The notes beneath the pieces are model-generated. The model saw only the letters and a program-made list of their open reading frames with translations. It had not been told where the DNA came from and searched no databases. A DNA stretch of 64,000 nt, taken from IMG/VR virus record IMGVR_UViG_3300046648_000324, positions 1 through 64,000 of that record. One strand, written 5' to 3'. Shown in pieces: positions 57,279-64,000 of the stretch. How positions within the stretch are numbered: the first letter of the stretch is position 1; each line of letters starts with the position of its first letter. This stretch comes from a virus. Made by a program: the position numbers and the translations under genes.

Positions 57279-58011
57279 ACGCCGGCTGCGGCCTGACCAC
57301 CCCGGCTGCCTGGTACAGCGCGGCGCGGTTCTGGGCCAGGTAGGTTTTCAGCGCGTCGGGATAGATCGCCGGCAGCGCCACGCCCAGGCCATGCAGCCTG
57401 CGGCGCAGCTCGCCGCGCTGCATGGTCAGCGGGATCGCGGCCAGCACGCTGGTCGTGTCGGCGTGCAGGGCGGCGATGAAGTGGGCCGGGCTGCGCGCGT
57501 GCTGCGGCGGGCGCGGCAGGTTGTCGAGGGTGAAGCCGGCCACCCGCAGGTAGCCCTGCACCTGCACGGTCTTGCTCTTGATCAGGGCCAGCAGCGCGTC
57601 GCGCGCGGTGGCATCGACCGCCAGCGCGGCGGCCGGCGCCACGGCGCCCAGTACCGCGCCGCTGGCCAGGTCGGCCTGCAGCCCGGGTGCGTAGGGCCAG
57701 CTCTGGCCGCCCAGCCAGAACAGCAGGCGCGCGATGGTGCCGCGGTGGTTGGCGATCGCGCCCAGCCCCAGCTGGCCGAACACCACGTTGGCGCCCTGGT
57801 CGGCTTCGGTCAGGCAGTAGGTGGCGTGGTTGTCGGGCGTGACCCGCACCGCCAGCCAGCCGTCGCAGCCGCTGCACCTGAGGCGGGCGGGCCAGGCGCC
57901 CAGCGACAGCTCGAGCGCGCCGCCGGGGCACAGCTGCAGCAGCGCGCCACGGCCGGGGCACGGGCGCGGGTCGGTGCGCGCCAGCGCGCACAGGTTGGCG
58001 TAGACGTCCAT
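57277..58011 (-). CDS. Early phage protein with CxxC
   Basis: 244 residues from ATG 58,011 (GTG 58,014 also possible). RLRCSGCDGWLAVRVTPDNH has a CxxC; the remainder is largely helical (DATARDALLALIKSKTVQVQ, MQRGELRRRLHGLGVALPAI). The stop TAA lies within the T-run of an opposing terminator. Not recognised. Confidence 0.65.
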   Translation of the reverse strand: MDVYANLCALARTDPRPCPGRGALLQLCPGGALELSLGAWPARLRCSGCDGWLAVRVTPDNHATYCLTEADQGANVVFGQLGLGAIANHRGTIARLLFWLGGQSWPYAPGLQADLASGAVLGAVAPAAALAVDATARDALLALIKSKTVQVQGYLRVAGFTLDNLPRPPQHARSPAHFIAALHADTTSVLAAIPLTMQRGELRRRLHGLGVALPAIYPDALKTYLAQNRAALYQAAGVVRPQPA

Positions 58012-58211
58012 CACAGTTCCTGCACGCTGGGGGCGATCACGACGATGTAGGCGTCGGTGTGCTTGGTCAGCCAGCGCCGCGTCATCAGGCGGCGCGGCAG
58101 GTCGAGCAGGTTGTCGTGCAGGATCCGGGCGGTGCCGGCTTCGGCCTCGGCATCGGGTTCGTTGGTCTCGTAGGTGACGTCCAGCACCAGGCGGAAAGTC
58201 TTGCGGCTCAT
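58011..58211 (-). CDS. Small early protein
   Basis: 66 residues after AGGAGCC (MSRKTFRLVLDVTYETNEPD...TKHTDAYIVVIAPSVQEL). Beta-alpha-beta pattern. Overlaps the next start. Not recognised. Confidence 0.65.
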   Translation of the reverse strand: MSRKTFRLVLDVTYETNEPDAEAEAGTARILHDNLLDLPRRLMTRRWLTKHTDAYIVVIAPSVQEL

Positions 58212-58221
58212 GATGGCTCCT

Positions 58222-58413
58222 TTACAGGCGTTTGAAAAAGGCAGCGTCGGTGGTGCTGCACACCAGCTCGCTGTGGTGGCGCCCCCAGCGCGGGCCGAGC
58301 GCGGCCAGCACCTCGGCTTCGGCCGCGTCGGGATCGGCTGCGGTCAGCAGGTAGCGGTCGTACTGGTTGTCGATGAAGTGGTAGACCACGACGTAATAGA
58401 CCCAACGGTTCAT
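58222..58413 (-). CDS. Small early protein
   Basis: 63 residues (MNRWVYYVVVYHFIDNQYDR...RWGRHHSELVCSTTDAAFFK). Aromatic, strand-rich N-terminus. ATGA overlap with the upstream gene. Not recognised. Confidence 0.65.
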   Translation of the reverse strand: MNRWVYYVVVYHFIDNQYDRYLLTAADPDAAEAEVLAALGPRWGRHHSELVCSTTDAAFFKRL

Positions 58414-58733
58414 GATGTCATCCTCAGGGTGAGTACCGCCAGGTACAGGGTGCGCGCCAGCGGCAGCAGTGGCGGCTCGGCGGTGGCGTGGCGCTCGATA
58501 TAGGCGATCCAGCGCAGGCGGCGGGCGTCATCCCATTTCAGGAAGCGCTGGTAGTTGGCGCGCCAGGCGCGCCAGTGTTCGCCCTGCGCCAGGTCGCGCA
58601 GCGCGGCCAGGTACAGGTCCAGGCGCGGGTCGGGCGGCGGCCGGGTGTCCGGCGGCGCCAGGTCCGGGCGCAGCGGGCTCGGGTCGGGCCCGCGCAGGCG
58701 CTGCGCGGCCCATGGCGGCAGGGGCTTGGTCAT
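58410..58733 (-). CDS. Early phage protein
   Basis: 107 residues after AAGGAGCCC. Pro-rich first third, then LDLYLAALRDLAQGEHWRAW, RANYQRFLKWDDARRLRWIA, a Trp/Arg-rich helical domain. Not recognised. Confidence 0.65.
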   Translation of the reverse strand: MTKPLPPWAAQRLRGPDPSPLRPDLAPPDTRPPPDPRLDLYLAALRDLAQGEHWRAWRANYQRFLKWDDARRLRWIAYIERHATAEPPLLPLARTLYLAVLTLRMTS

Positions 58734-58752
58734 GCAAGGGCTCCTTGGCTGG

Positions 58753-59592
58753 TTATGCGTGCGGCGCGATGCGCAGCAGGTAGTCGGTGGCGCGTTCCAG
58801 GGTCTCGGCGCGCAGCGCGGGATCGCGGCGCAGGTCGGCCGGCGTCACGCGCGCGGCCAGGAAGCGCGCGATGTCGGCGCACAGCGTGTCGAGCGCGGCG
58901 TCGTCCATCACGTTGAGCTTGGGCAGCAGCTCGACCAGCTCGGCCAGGTTGCCGACCAGGCTGTCGCGGAAGATCGGCTTGTCCTTGGCCATCGCCGCCG
59001 CCAGGTGGCCGACCGTCTCCTGCAGCCGCAGCCAGCACTCGCGCCCGGCCGCGGCCTGGCGCTCCTTGACCGTGTCGAGGATGCTGTCGCGGATCTCGTC
59101 GACCGCGGCCGCGGTCAGGTCGACCCGGAAGTCGGCGGCGTCGGGCACCGGCAGGAAGTCGACCTGGACCGCGAAGCGGCCGCTGATCTCGGCTGGCTGC
59201 GGGTAGTCGCGCGGGTCGTACATCGTGCCCAGGTGGCTCTTGGCGGCCGCCACCAGGCGCGGGTAGTCGGCCACGAAGGCGGCGGTCAGGCGCTCGGCCT
59301 CGTCGCGCAGGCCGCGCAGGGTGGCGGTGTAGTCCTGGTACTGGCGCGCCGGCAGCAGGCGGTCGCCGTTGTCGCCCCACGGCAGGGTCATGCGGTAGTG
59401 GTAGTCGCGGATCTTGCCGGCGTGTTTTGTTAATGGATCGAGCGCGGCCTTGTCGACCAAGAGCTTGCTGTAGCGCCCGGCCGCGTGGGCCTGGTGCAGC
59501 GTGTCGACCTCGTGGGTGACGGCCTTGTCGAAGCGGCGCGCGGTCCAGGAACGGATTTGCAGGTTGGCGATCATCGCCTGGTGGTGCAGCAT
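58753..59592 (-). CDS. Conserved early protein near the MoxR gene
   Basis: 279 residues after GGAGGACACC. MIANLQIRSWTARRFDKAVT, KIRDYHYRMTLPWGDNGDRL, LGTMYDPRDYP and VPDAADFRVDL are conserved in a phage family often found near MoxR-like ATPases; its helical first half recalls DUF3150, a known MoxR neighbour. It may be a third component of the MoxR/VWA set. Assignment tentative. Confidence 0.7.
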   Translation of the reverse strand: MLHHQAMIANLQIRSWTARRFDKAVTHEVDTLHQAHAAGRYSKLLVDKAALDPLTKHAGKIRDYHYRMTLPWGDNGDRLLPARQYQDYTATLRGLRDEAERLTAAFVADYPRLVAAAKSHLGTMYDPRDYPQPAEISGRFAVQVDFLPVPDAADFRVDLTAAAVDEIRDSILDTVKERQAAAGRECWLRLQETVGHLAAAMAKDKPIFRDSLVGNLAELVELLPKLNVMDDAALDTLCADIARFLAARVTPADLRRDPALRAETLERATDYLLRIAPHA

Positions 59593-59622
59593 GGTGTCCT
59601 CCAAAACGGTGGGTGGATAGGG

Positions 59623-59665
59623 TGGTACGTACCGGCGTACCGGGGTATGCGGATACCGGCTTACG
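59623..59665. repeat. Dispersed GTACC element, longest array
   Basis: GTGGTACGTACCGGCGTACC is followed by GGGGTATGCGGATACCGG and CTTACGG: about five imperfect 8-base GTACCGGC-type units in a row. Intergenic, in the 68 bases between two leftward genes. Confidence 0.65.
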
Positions 59666-60050
59666 GCAGGCTGGTGACGTAGGCGCGGTCGAGCGCGGCC
59701 AGCAGGTCCTCGAGCTGGCCCTGGGCGGTGGCCACGCGCGCGCACGCGGTCTCCAGGCTGTCGCAGTCCTCGGCATCGGACAATTCGAGGAACAGGAACA
59801 GGAACAGGGTGTCGCCGGCGTCACGCACCTGTTGCAAGGTTTCGACGTGGGCGAATTCGCCGTTGGCGTAGGTGCCGAGCAGCACGCGCTGGCTCGGGTT
59901 GATCACGGGGGGTGTGGCGTCAGACATGGGGTCCTCCATACTTAAATGATCGTCGGGGTGGCAGTAGTCGGGCGGCGCGCTCTGGTCGATCGGCTCGAAC
60001 GCGGACGGCGCGCCGCAGAAGCGGCAGGTGTAGGGTTGCGATGACAGCAT
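59661..60050 (-). CDS. Possibly fused early protein with two starts
   Basis: 129 residues from ATG 60,050 (GAGGAGAAGACG). Residues 1-40 form a small zinc-binding-like piece (YTCRFCGAPSAFE...CHPDDH). An internal ATG at 59,928 (MSDATPPVINPSQRVLLGTY) has an equally strong site, GGAGGACCCC, so two products may be made, or two genes became fused by loss of a stop. Not recognised. Confidence 0.55.
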   Translation of the reverse strand: MLSSQPYTCRFCGAPSAFEPIDQSAPPDYCHPDDHLSMEDPMSDATPPVINPSQRVLLGTYANGEFAHVETLQQVRDAGDTLFLFLFLELSDAEDCDSLETACARVATAQGQLEDLLAALDRAYVTSLP

Positions 60051-60060
60051 CGTCTTCTCC

Positions 60061-60282
60061 TCAGTAGCCGTCGATGTGCTTGGTGGTGAACCGTGCGCCG
60101 GCGGCGTCGAACAGGCGCAGTTCGTTGTAGTCCGGGCCGGGGTCGTTCATGCTACTGGACCACATCTCGGCCTTGGCGCAGCGCGCCAGTTCGTCGTCGG
60201 TCAGGGACACCCTGAGCAGGCGCAGGGTGAGTTGCAGCGCGGCGATCTCCGCCGCGTTGGCGGCGGTCAGTGACAGGTACAT
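60061..60282 (-). CDS. Small early protein
   Basis: 73 residues after AAGGAGCACC (MYLSLTAANAAEIAALQLTL...DYNELRLFDAAGARFTTKHI). Helical first half, strand-rich second half. Not recognised. Confidence 0.65.
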   Translation of the reverse strand: MYLSLTAANAAEIAALQLTLRLLRVSLTDDELARCAKAEMWSSSMNDPGPDYNELRLFDAAGARFTTKHIDGY

Positions 60283-60307
60283 GGCGGTGCTCCTTCGGGG
60301 TGGATGG

Positions 60308-60577
60308 TCAGCGTGCGGTCAGGCGCAGCGTCAGCCAGGCGGCCAGCGCGCGCCGGGAATGCGGGTTGCCGCGTTCGGCGTTGCGCGCCAGGCGCGCGAT
60401 GCCGGCGGCGTCGGTGGTGTAGACGCAGCCGTCGCCGGGGCGCAGCAGCGGGTCCGCGCCGAGCAGCCAGGCGATCCTGGCGGTGTCGCCGGGGCGCGGT
60501 GCGCCGGGCGGGATGCCCAGCCAGGCGCGCAGGCCGCCGTTGATGAACGCGGCGGTGGTCATGGTGGTAGTGCGCAT
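60308..60577 (-). CDS. Small early protein
   Basis: 89 residues after GAGGAGCACACC (MRTTTMTTAAFINGGLRAWL...ADPLLRPGDGCVYTTDAAGI). Start chosen by that site; the longer frame from 60,667 has none. Not recognised. Confidence 0.65.
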   Translation of the reverse strand: MRTTTMTTAAFINGGLRAWLGIPPGAPRPGDTARIAWLLGADPLLRPGDGCVYTTDAAGIARLARNAERGNPHSRRALAAWLTLRLTAR

Positions 60578-60587
60578 GGTGTGCTCC

Positions 60588-60797
60588 TCAGTCGCCCAGT
60601 TTTGCCCGCTCGGCCTTGCTGTTGTAGCGCTGGCGGGTGTGATGTACCGGAAACGGCTGGTGCGCACGGCGCGACGCTTCGGCCCAGGCCACGTTGCTGT
60701 CTACGCGGTTCAGTTCAACCCACAGCGGGCGCGCACTGCGCAGGTGGCGCCCGCGGCAGGTGCCGAGGTAGCGCCCTTCGCGTACGCGCCGGCTCAC
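60588..60797 (-). CDS. Small basic protein downstream of MoxR
   Basis: 69 residues from GTG in a GTGA overlap with the MoxR stop. Very basic (RRVREGRYLGTCRGRHLRSA...HHTRQRYNSKAERAKLGD). Coupled to the MoxR gene, so perhaps a partner or nucleic-acid-binding protein. Not recognised. Confidence 0.6.
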   Translation of the reverse strand: MSRRVREGRYLGTCRGRHLRSARPLWVELNRVDSNVAWAEASRRAHQPFPVHHTRQRYNSKAERAKLGD

Positions 60798-61774
60798 ATC
60801 GTCACCGCGGCGTTGGCGATGCCCCAGCGCACGTAGCCGGCGGTGTCGGCCACGGCCGGCTCGGCGCGCAGGGCGTCGCGCACGGTGACGATCTGGTACT
60901 CGACCGGCATGCGCTCGATGAACGGCAGCAGCTTGTCGAACTGCTTCTTGCCGGTGCGCGCGCCCAGCATCGTGGCCAGCGCGTACAGGGTGGCCATGTT
61001 GGCCGGCACCGGCACCGTGCTCGGGGCCGCGCTGATCTGCTCGAAGGTGGGCAGCTCGCGGTACACCTGCAGGTAGGCGGTCAGCTCGCCCGCGTGGCCG
61101 GCGCCGGTGGTGCCCTTGAGCAGCTCGTACTGCAGCTCGCCGTCGAGCCCGGCCTTGACGATCTCGTCGGCGAAGACGTTGGTGCGCGGGGTCGGGAACG
61201 CGCGCTCGGCGTAGTTGGGCGCGTGCAGCAGCTCGGGCCGGAAGCGCAGGAACGCCACCAGCAGCGGCGACACGCCGTTGGCCAGCGCCCACGCGGTCCA
61301 GTCGTCGTGGCTGACCTCGTAGTCGACGTGGATGAAGCGGTTGGCCAGCGCGGCCGGCATCCGGTTGACCACCGAGCGGTCGGTCTCGCGGTTGCCGGCC
61401 GCCACGATCGACCAGCCGGGCGGCAATACATAGTCGCCGATCTTGCCGGTCAGGGTCAGCTGCATGCCGGCGGCCTGGGTCGCCGGCGCCGCGCTGTTCA
61501 ATTCATCCATGAACAGGATGCCGTCGCCGCCGGTGGGCAGTTCGGCGTCGCGCAGGAACTCCATGGTCTTCATCTTCAGGTTCGGGATCGGGAAGCCCTT
61601 GATGTCGGTCGGGTCGCGCAGCGCCATCCGGAAGTCGACCAGGCGCAGCTTGTCTTCCTGGGCGATCTGGTCGACCACCTCGCTCTTGCCGACCCCGGGC
61701 GGGCCCCAGATGAACACGGCGCGGCGGTGCGCGCGCGCATAGCGCAGCGCGGGCTTGATCATGCTTGGTTTCAT
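60794..61774 (-). CDS. MoxR-like AAA+ ATPase
   Basis: 326 residues from ATG 61,774 after GGAGGGAACAAC. Walker A GPPGVGKS (24-31), Walker B GILFMDELN (85-93), sensor 1 AAGN (125-128) and NRF near Arg146 as arginine finger. Members remodel protein partners together with VWA-domain proteins; here the VWA gene lies at 55,048-56,196. A structured 150-base leader precedes it. Confidence 0.9.
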   Translation of the reverse strand: MKPSMIKPALRYARAHRRAVFIWGPPGVGKSEVVDQIAQEDKLRLVDFRMALRDPTDIKGFPIPNLKMKTMEFLRDAELPTGGDGILFMDELNSAAPATQAAGMQLTLTGKIGDYVLPPGWSIVAAGNRETDRSVVNRMPAALANRFIHVDYEVSHDDWTAWALANGVSPLLVAFLRFRPELLHAPNYAERAFPTPRTNVFADEIVKAGLDGELQYELLKGTTGAGHAGELTAYLQVYRELPTFEQISAAPSTVPVPANMATLYALATMLGARTGKKQFDKLLPFIERMPVEYQIVTVRDALRAEPAVADTAGYVRWGIANAAVTM

Positions 61775-61810
61775 GTTGTTCCCTCCAAGGAACGGTTGGT
61801 CAAACAGCGA

Positions 61811-61841
61811 CGCCGCCACGCTACCACGTGGCGGCGTTTTT
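61811..61841 (+). terminator. Rightward terminator-like hairpin in the MoxR leader
   Basis: CGCCGCCACG (61,811-61,820), loop CTACCA, CGTGGCGGCG (61,827-61,836), TTTTT (61,837-61,841). T-run suits rightward RNA only; in the leftward MoxR mRNA it is a stable hairpin about 40-65 bases before the start. Confidence 0.6.
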
Positions 61842-61892
61842 CACTGGCGCCGCGCATTTCAACAAATGCTGAAACGCCGCTAGCCAGTGAAA
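61839..61892 (-). promoter_or_regulatory. Nested inverted repeats in the MoxR leader
   Basis: TTTCACTGGC (61,839-61,848) pairs with GCCAGTGAAA (61,883-61,892), enclosing GCATTT-caac-AAATGC (61,854-61,869). Together with the adjacent hairpin and the dispersed element at 61,897-61,916 (CGGTACGGGGATACGTATCC), this fills the 147-base gap. Could be an RNA control element or an operator. Confidence 0.5.
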
Positions 61893-61921
61893 TCGACGGT
61901 ACGGGGATACGTATCCTGTGC

Positions 61922-62092
61922 TCAGCCCCGGCGCAGCAGCGCCCAGGCCAGCGCGCGCGCGCGCACCTTGGCGCGCCGGCGCGCGTGCAGCGCGGCCAGC
62001 AGCGCCTGGGTCTCGGCCCACACCACATCCTCGGCGTGCGCCAGGCGGCGCCGCAGCGCCCAGCGGCGCAGCGCGCGCAGCGCGGCGTTCAT
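61922..62092 (-). CDS. 56-residue Arg/Ala helical protein
   Basis: MNAALRALRRWALRRRLAHA, then EDVVWAETQALLAALHARRR and AKVRARALAWALLRRG. A highly basic single helix; ATGA-coupled to the upstream gene. DNA/RNA binding is possible; family unknown. Confidence 0.55.
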   Translation of the reverse strand: MNAALRALRRWALRRRLAHAEDVVWAETQALLAALHARRRAKVRARALAWALLRRG

Positions 62093-62700
62093 GCCGCGCT
62101 CCAGTCGATGCGGCCGCCGTGCCAGGGGCCGGGCGGCGGCGCGGATGGCGCCGGTGCCGGGTCCGGTTGCTCGTCCGCGGCCGGCGCGCGCGGCGTGCCC
62201 AGCCCGGCCTCGCCGAACAGCGCCGCCACCAGCGGGTCGCGCCGCGCCGGGCCGTCGGGCAGGCGCTTGGGGCGGAACGGGATGTCGTCGGCGATCAGGT
62301 GCACGCCGTCCGGCAGGGCGGCGCCGCGCTGGGTGCTGCGGCCGCCGTCGCGGCGCACCCCGCGCCGGCGGCCGTTGGCGCTCTGGGCGCGCGCGTGCGC
62401 CAGCCAGGCCAGGGCCAGCTCCAGGCTGTCGACCTGGAACCGGCGCGAACCGCTGGCGTCGCCGCCGTGCAGGGTGCGCACCACGCCGTGGCTGACCAAG
62501 AGCCGCGTGTACTTGCGCCCGCCCGAGGGCGAGAACGCCAGGAAGTGGGCGACCTCGAGCTGGTCCATCGGGCCCTCGGCCAGGCGCCGCAGCAGGCGCT
62601 CGGCGGCGGCCAGGGTGCCCGGGGTCAGCGCGCCCAGCGCCGGCGGCGCCTTGGGCGGTGCGGTCATCAGCTTGATGCTGCGGATTGGCGTGGGCATCAT
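62089..62700 (-). CDS. HTH-like protein downstream of primase
   Basis: 203 residues from the ATGA overlap with the primase stop (ATG 62,697 also possible). AAERLLRRLAEGPMDQLEVA, HFLAFSPSGGRKYTRLLVSH, GVVRTLHGG resembles a winged helix; the C-terminal 100 residues are Pro/Arg-rich and flexible. Possible replication accessory or regulator. Confidence 0.65.
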   Translation of the reverse strand: MMPTPIRSIKLMTAPPKAPPALGALTPGTLAAAERLLRRLAEGPMDQLEVAHFLAFSPSGGRKYTRLLVSHGVVRTLHGGDASGSRRFQVDSLELALAWLAHARAQSANGRRRGVRRDGGRSTQRGAALPDGVHLIADDIPFRPKRLPDGPARRDPLVAALFGEAGLGTPRAPAADEQPDPAPAPSAPPPGPWHGGRIDWSAA

Positions 62701-64000
62701 TTCACCGCTTTCAGGGAAGGGACGGCCGCGCTGGGGGCCGGGGCCAGCGCCGCGGCGTAGCCGGGGAAGGCGCCGACGTCGCGCCAGGTGGTCTGCAGCC
62801 CGTACACCGCCTTGTTGTCGACCCACACCTTGGTGGTGTGGATCCGGTGGTGCTTGAGCAGCGAGGTGAACTTGTTGGGGCTGTCCGGGATGTTGCCGAT
62901 CGCGTACTGGAACAGGGTGCGCAGCTCGTCGCGCGAGATGTTGCAGGCGCCGTCGGCGCGGGTCCGTGCCAGCAGGCTGGCCAGCACCTCGCTGTAGGCC
63001 TCGACCTTGTTGTACTCGAGCGCGTTGCTCTGGTAGGCGCGGGTGGTCGGCAGCAGGTCCACGAAGAACTCGAAGTTGCCTTTTAATAGCTGGCTGCCGA
63101 CGGTGTCGAGCGACGACTGGCTCAGTGAAATCATCTGGCTGCGCTCGAGCGACTCGGCCGGGGTGGTGGCGCGCGCGGCGTCGACCGGGTAGGCGGCCAG
63201 GTAGTCGTGGAACCGCTGCAGCTCGGCCGGGATGAGGCGCTCGATCTCGTCGCTGGTGATGACCAGCTTGTGTTCCTGGTAGCGCCCGGTGTTGAAGCGG
63301 CGGTCGTCGGGGTCGATCGCGACCGGGCTGGCCTGGTTCGACGCGAACAGCCACGAACTGTGGTTGCGCACTTCGCGCGCCGCCGCGTACATCGCGCGCA
63401 CCGTGATGTATTCCTCGGTGATGAAGTTCTTCAGGTTGGCCATCACGCCGCGTTCGTTGACCAGCGCGCGCGGCTCGATCTCGTCGACGAACACCAGGAA
63501 GCAGCGCTCGAGGTAGGCGTTGTACGGCTCGTTGAGGTCCTCGGCGCGGCGCGCCGCGGTTTGCTGGTGGCCGAACAGCGGGCGCAGCACCTTGTTCATC
63601 AGGATCCCCTTGCCGGTGCCGGGCACCCCGTGCAGGATCCAGGCGGTGCGCGCGCGGTCGCGCGTCTGCAAAATAAAGGCTAACCAGTTCACGAAGCGCT
63701 CGGTGGTGGCCGCGTCGCTGCCCAGCACATGGTGCAGCAGGCGGCCGATGGTGGGCGGGCAGGCGCTCACCGGCTTGGGCGGCTTCGGGGTCTGCATGTA
63801 GACGCTGGGCTGGAACAGGTTGACCAGGCGCTGGGCCGGGTCGACCCGCACCGTGGCCTGGGGGTCGAACAGCAAGTCCCATTCGGGGATGAAGTCGCCC
63901 AGCGGCATGCCGTGCTGCTTGGCGAAGTGGCGCACCTGGGTCTCGTTCCGGGCCAGGTACAGGTCGAGGTAGTCGTCGGCGGCGTCGTAGGTGCCGCGCC
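62697..64000 (-). CDS. Primase-helicase (DUF5906/D5-like), partial
   Basis: At least 434 residues; the frame is open to the window edge (RGTYDAADDYLDLYLARNET before the part shown), so the N-terminus is missing. SF3-type ATPase: HGVPGTGKGILMNKVL (Walker A), CFLVFVDEIEPRAL (Walker B), WLFASNQASPVAIDPDDRRF (motif C and arginine region). It resembles phage primase-helicase proteins that unwind DNA at the fork. A primase part would lie beyond the window. Confidence 0.88.
   Translation of the reverse strand, partial: RGTYDAADDYLDLYLARNETQVRHFAKQHGMPLGDFIPEWDLLFDPQATVRVDPAQRLVNLFQPSVYMQTPKPPKPVSACPPTIGRLLHHVLGSDAATTERFVNWLAFILQTRDRARTAWILHGVPGTGKGILMNKVLRPLFGHQQTAARRAEDLNEPYNAYLERCFLVFVDEIEPRALVNERGVMANLKNFITEEYITVRAMYAAAREVRNHSSWLFASNQASPVAIDPDDRRFNTGRYQEHKLVITSDEIERLIPAELQRFHDYLAAYPVDAARATTPAESLERSQMISLSQSSLDTVGSQLLKGNFEFFVDLLPTTRAYQSNALEYNKVEAYSEVLASLLARTRADGACNISRDELRTLFQYAIGNIPDSPNKFTSLLKHHRIHTTKVWVDNKAVYGLQTTWRDVGAFPGYAAALAPAPSAAVPSLKAVK

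Overview
The window is almost certainly one phage genome, or most of one. It carries TerS, TerL, a P22-like portal, an N4 gp56-like capsid protein, a lysis cassette, giant ejected virion proteins, a phage family A DNA polymerase, a D5/DUF5906-type primase-helicase and dozens of tiny overlapping genes. There are no host housekeeping genes, tRNA genes, CRISPR arrays or insertion sequences, and I see no integrase. The very GC-rich, strongly biased codon use suggests a GC-rich host, plausibly of the Burkholderiales. The capsid, portal and giant-virion-protein set recalls temperate podoviruses of the Bcep22 kind; that comparison is inference.

Region 1 (about 1-33,000, plus strand) is the late region. 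It runs from a sigma70-like promoter at 251-280 through packaging (TerS, a 23-residue membrane peptide, TerL), portal, scaffold-like protein, capsid in its own terminator-bounded unit, decoration/adaptor proteins, a run of fibre-like proteins, the lysis cassette (TM protein, GH108 endolysin, 3-TM holin), more fibre or receptor proteins, a coiled-coil virion protein, a 958-residue protein with a GH73-type muramidase domain, and a 2,673-residue polyvalent protein with ADP-ribosyltransferase-like and HExxH segments. A large terminator at 32,998-33,045 separates it from the leftward genes.

Region 2 (33,025-37,300) is the control and maintenance region. Leftward genes encode an XRE regulator, a winged-helix protein and a RepL-type replication protein whose upstream DNA holds three CCCCCTG...CAGGGGG-type hairpins. 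A rightward cluster encodes a ParA ATPase, a winged-helix protein and a ribbon-helix-helix protein. RepL plus ParA/RHH and the absence of an integrase suggest a phage-plasmid lifestyle.

Region 3 (37,312-64,000, minus strand) is the early region, built of small ATGA-coupled genes around a replication core: PD-(D/E)XK Fe-S nuclease, SNF2-like helicase, DNA polymerase, DEDD exonuclease, VRR-NUC-like and HNH nucleases, MoxR-like AAA ATPase, VWA/metallopeptidase protein and primase-helicase (cut by the window end). One gene, 52,595-54,160, runs the other way with its own strong promoter, between two paralogous leftward genes.

Two sequence families tie the regions together: a hyphenated palindrome TCTA-N3-TAGATCG at the start of many transcription units, and dispersed GTACC/TACCGG elements in leftward intergenic gaps, at the par promoter and inside two protein-linker regions.
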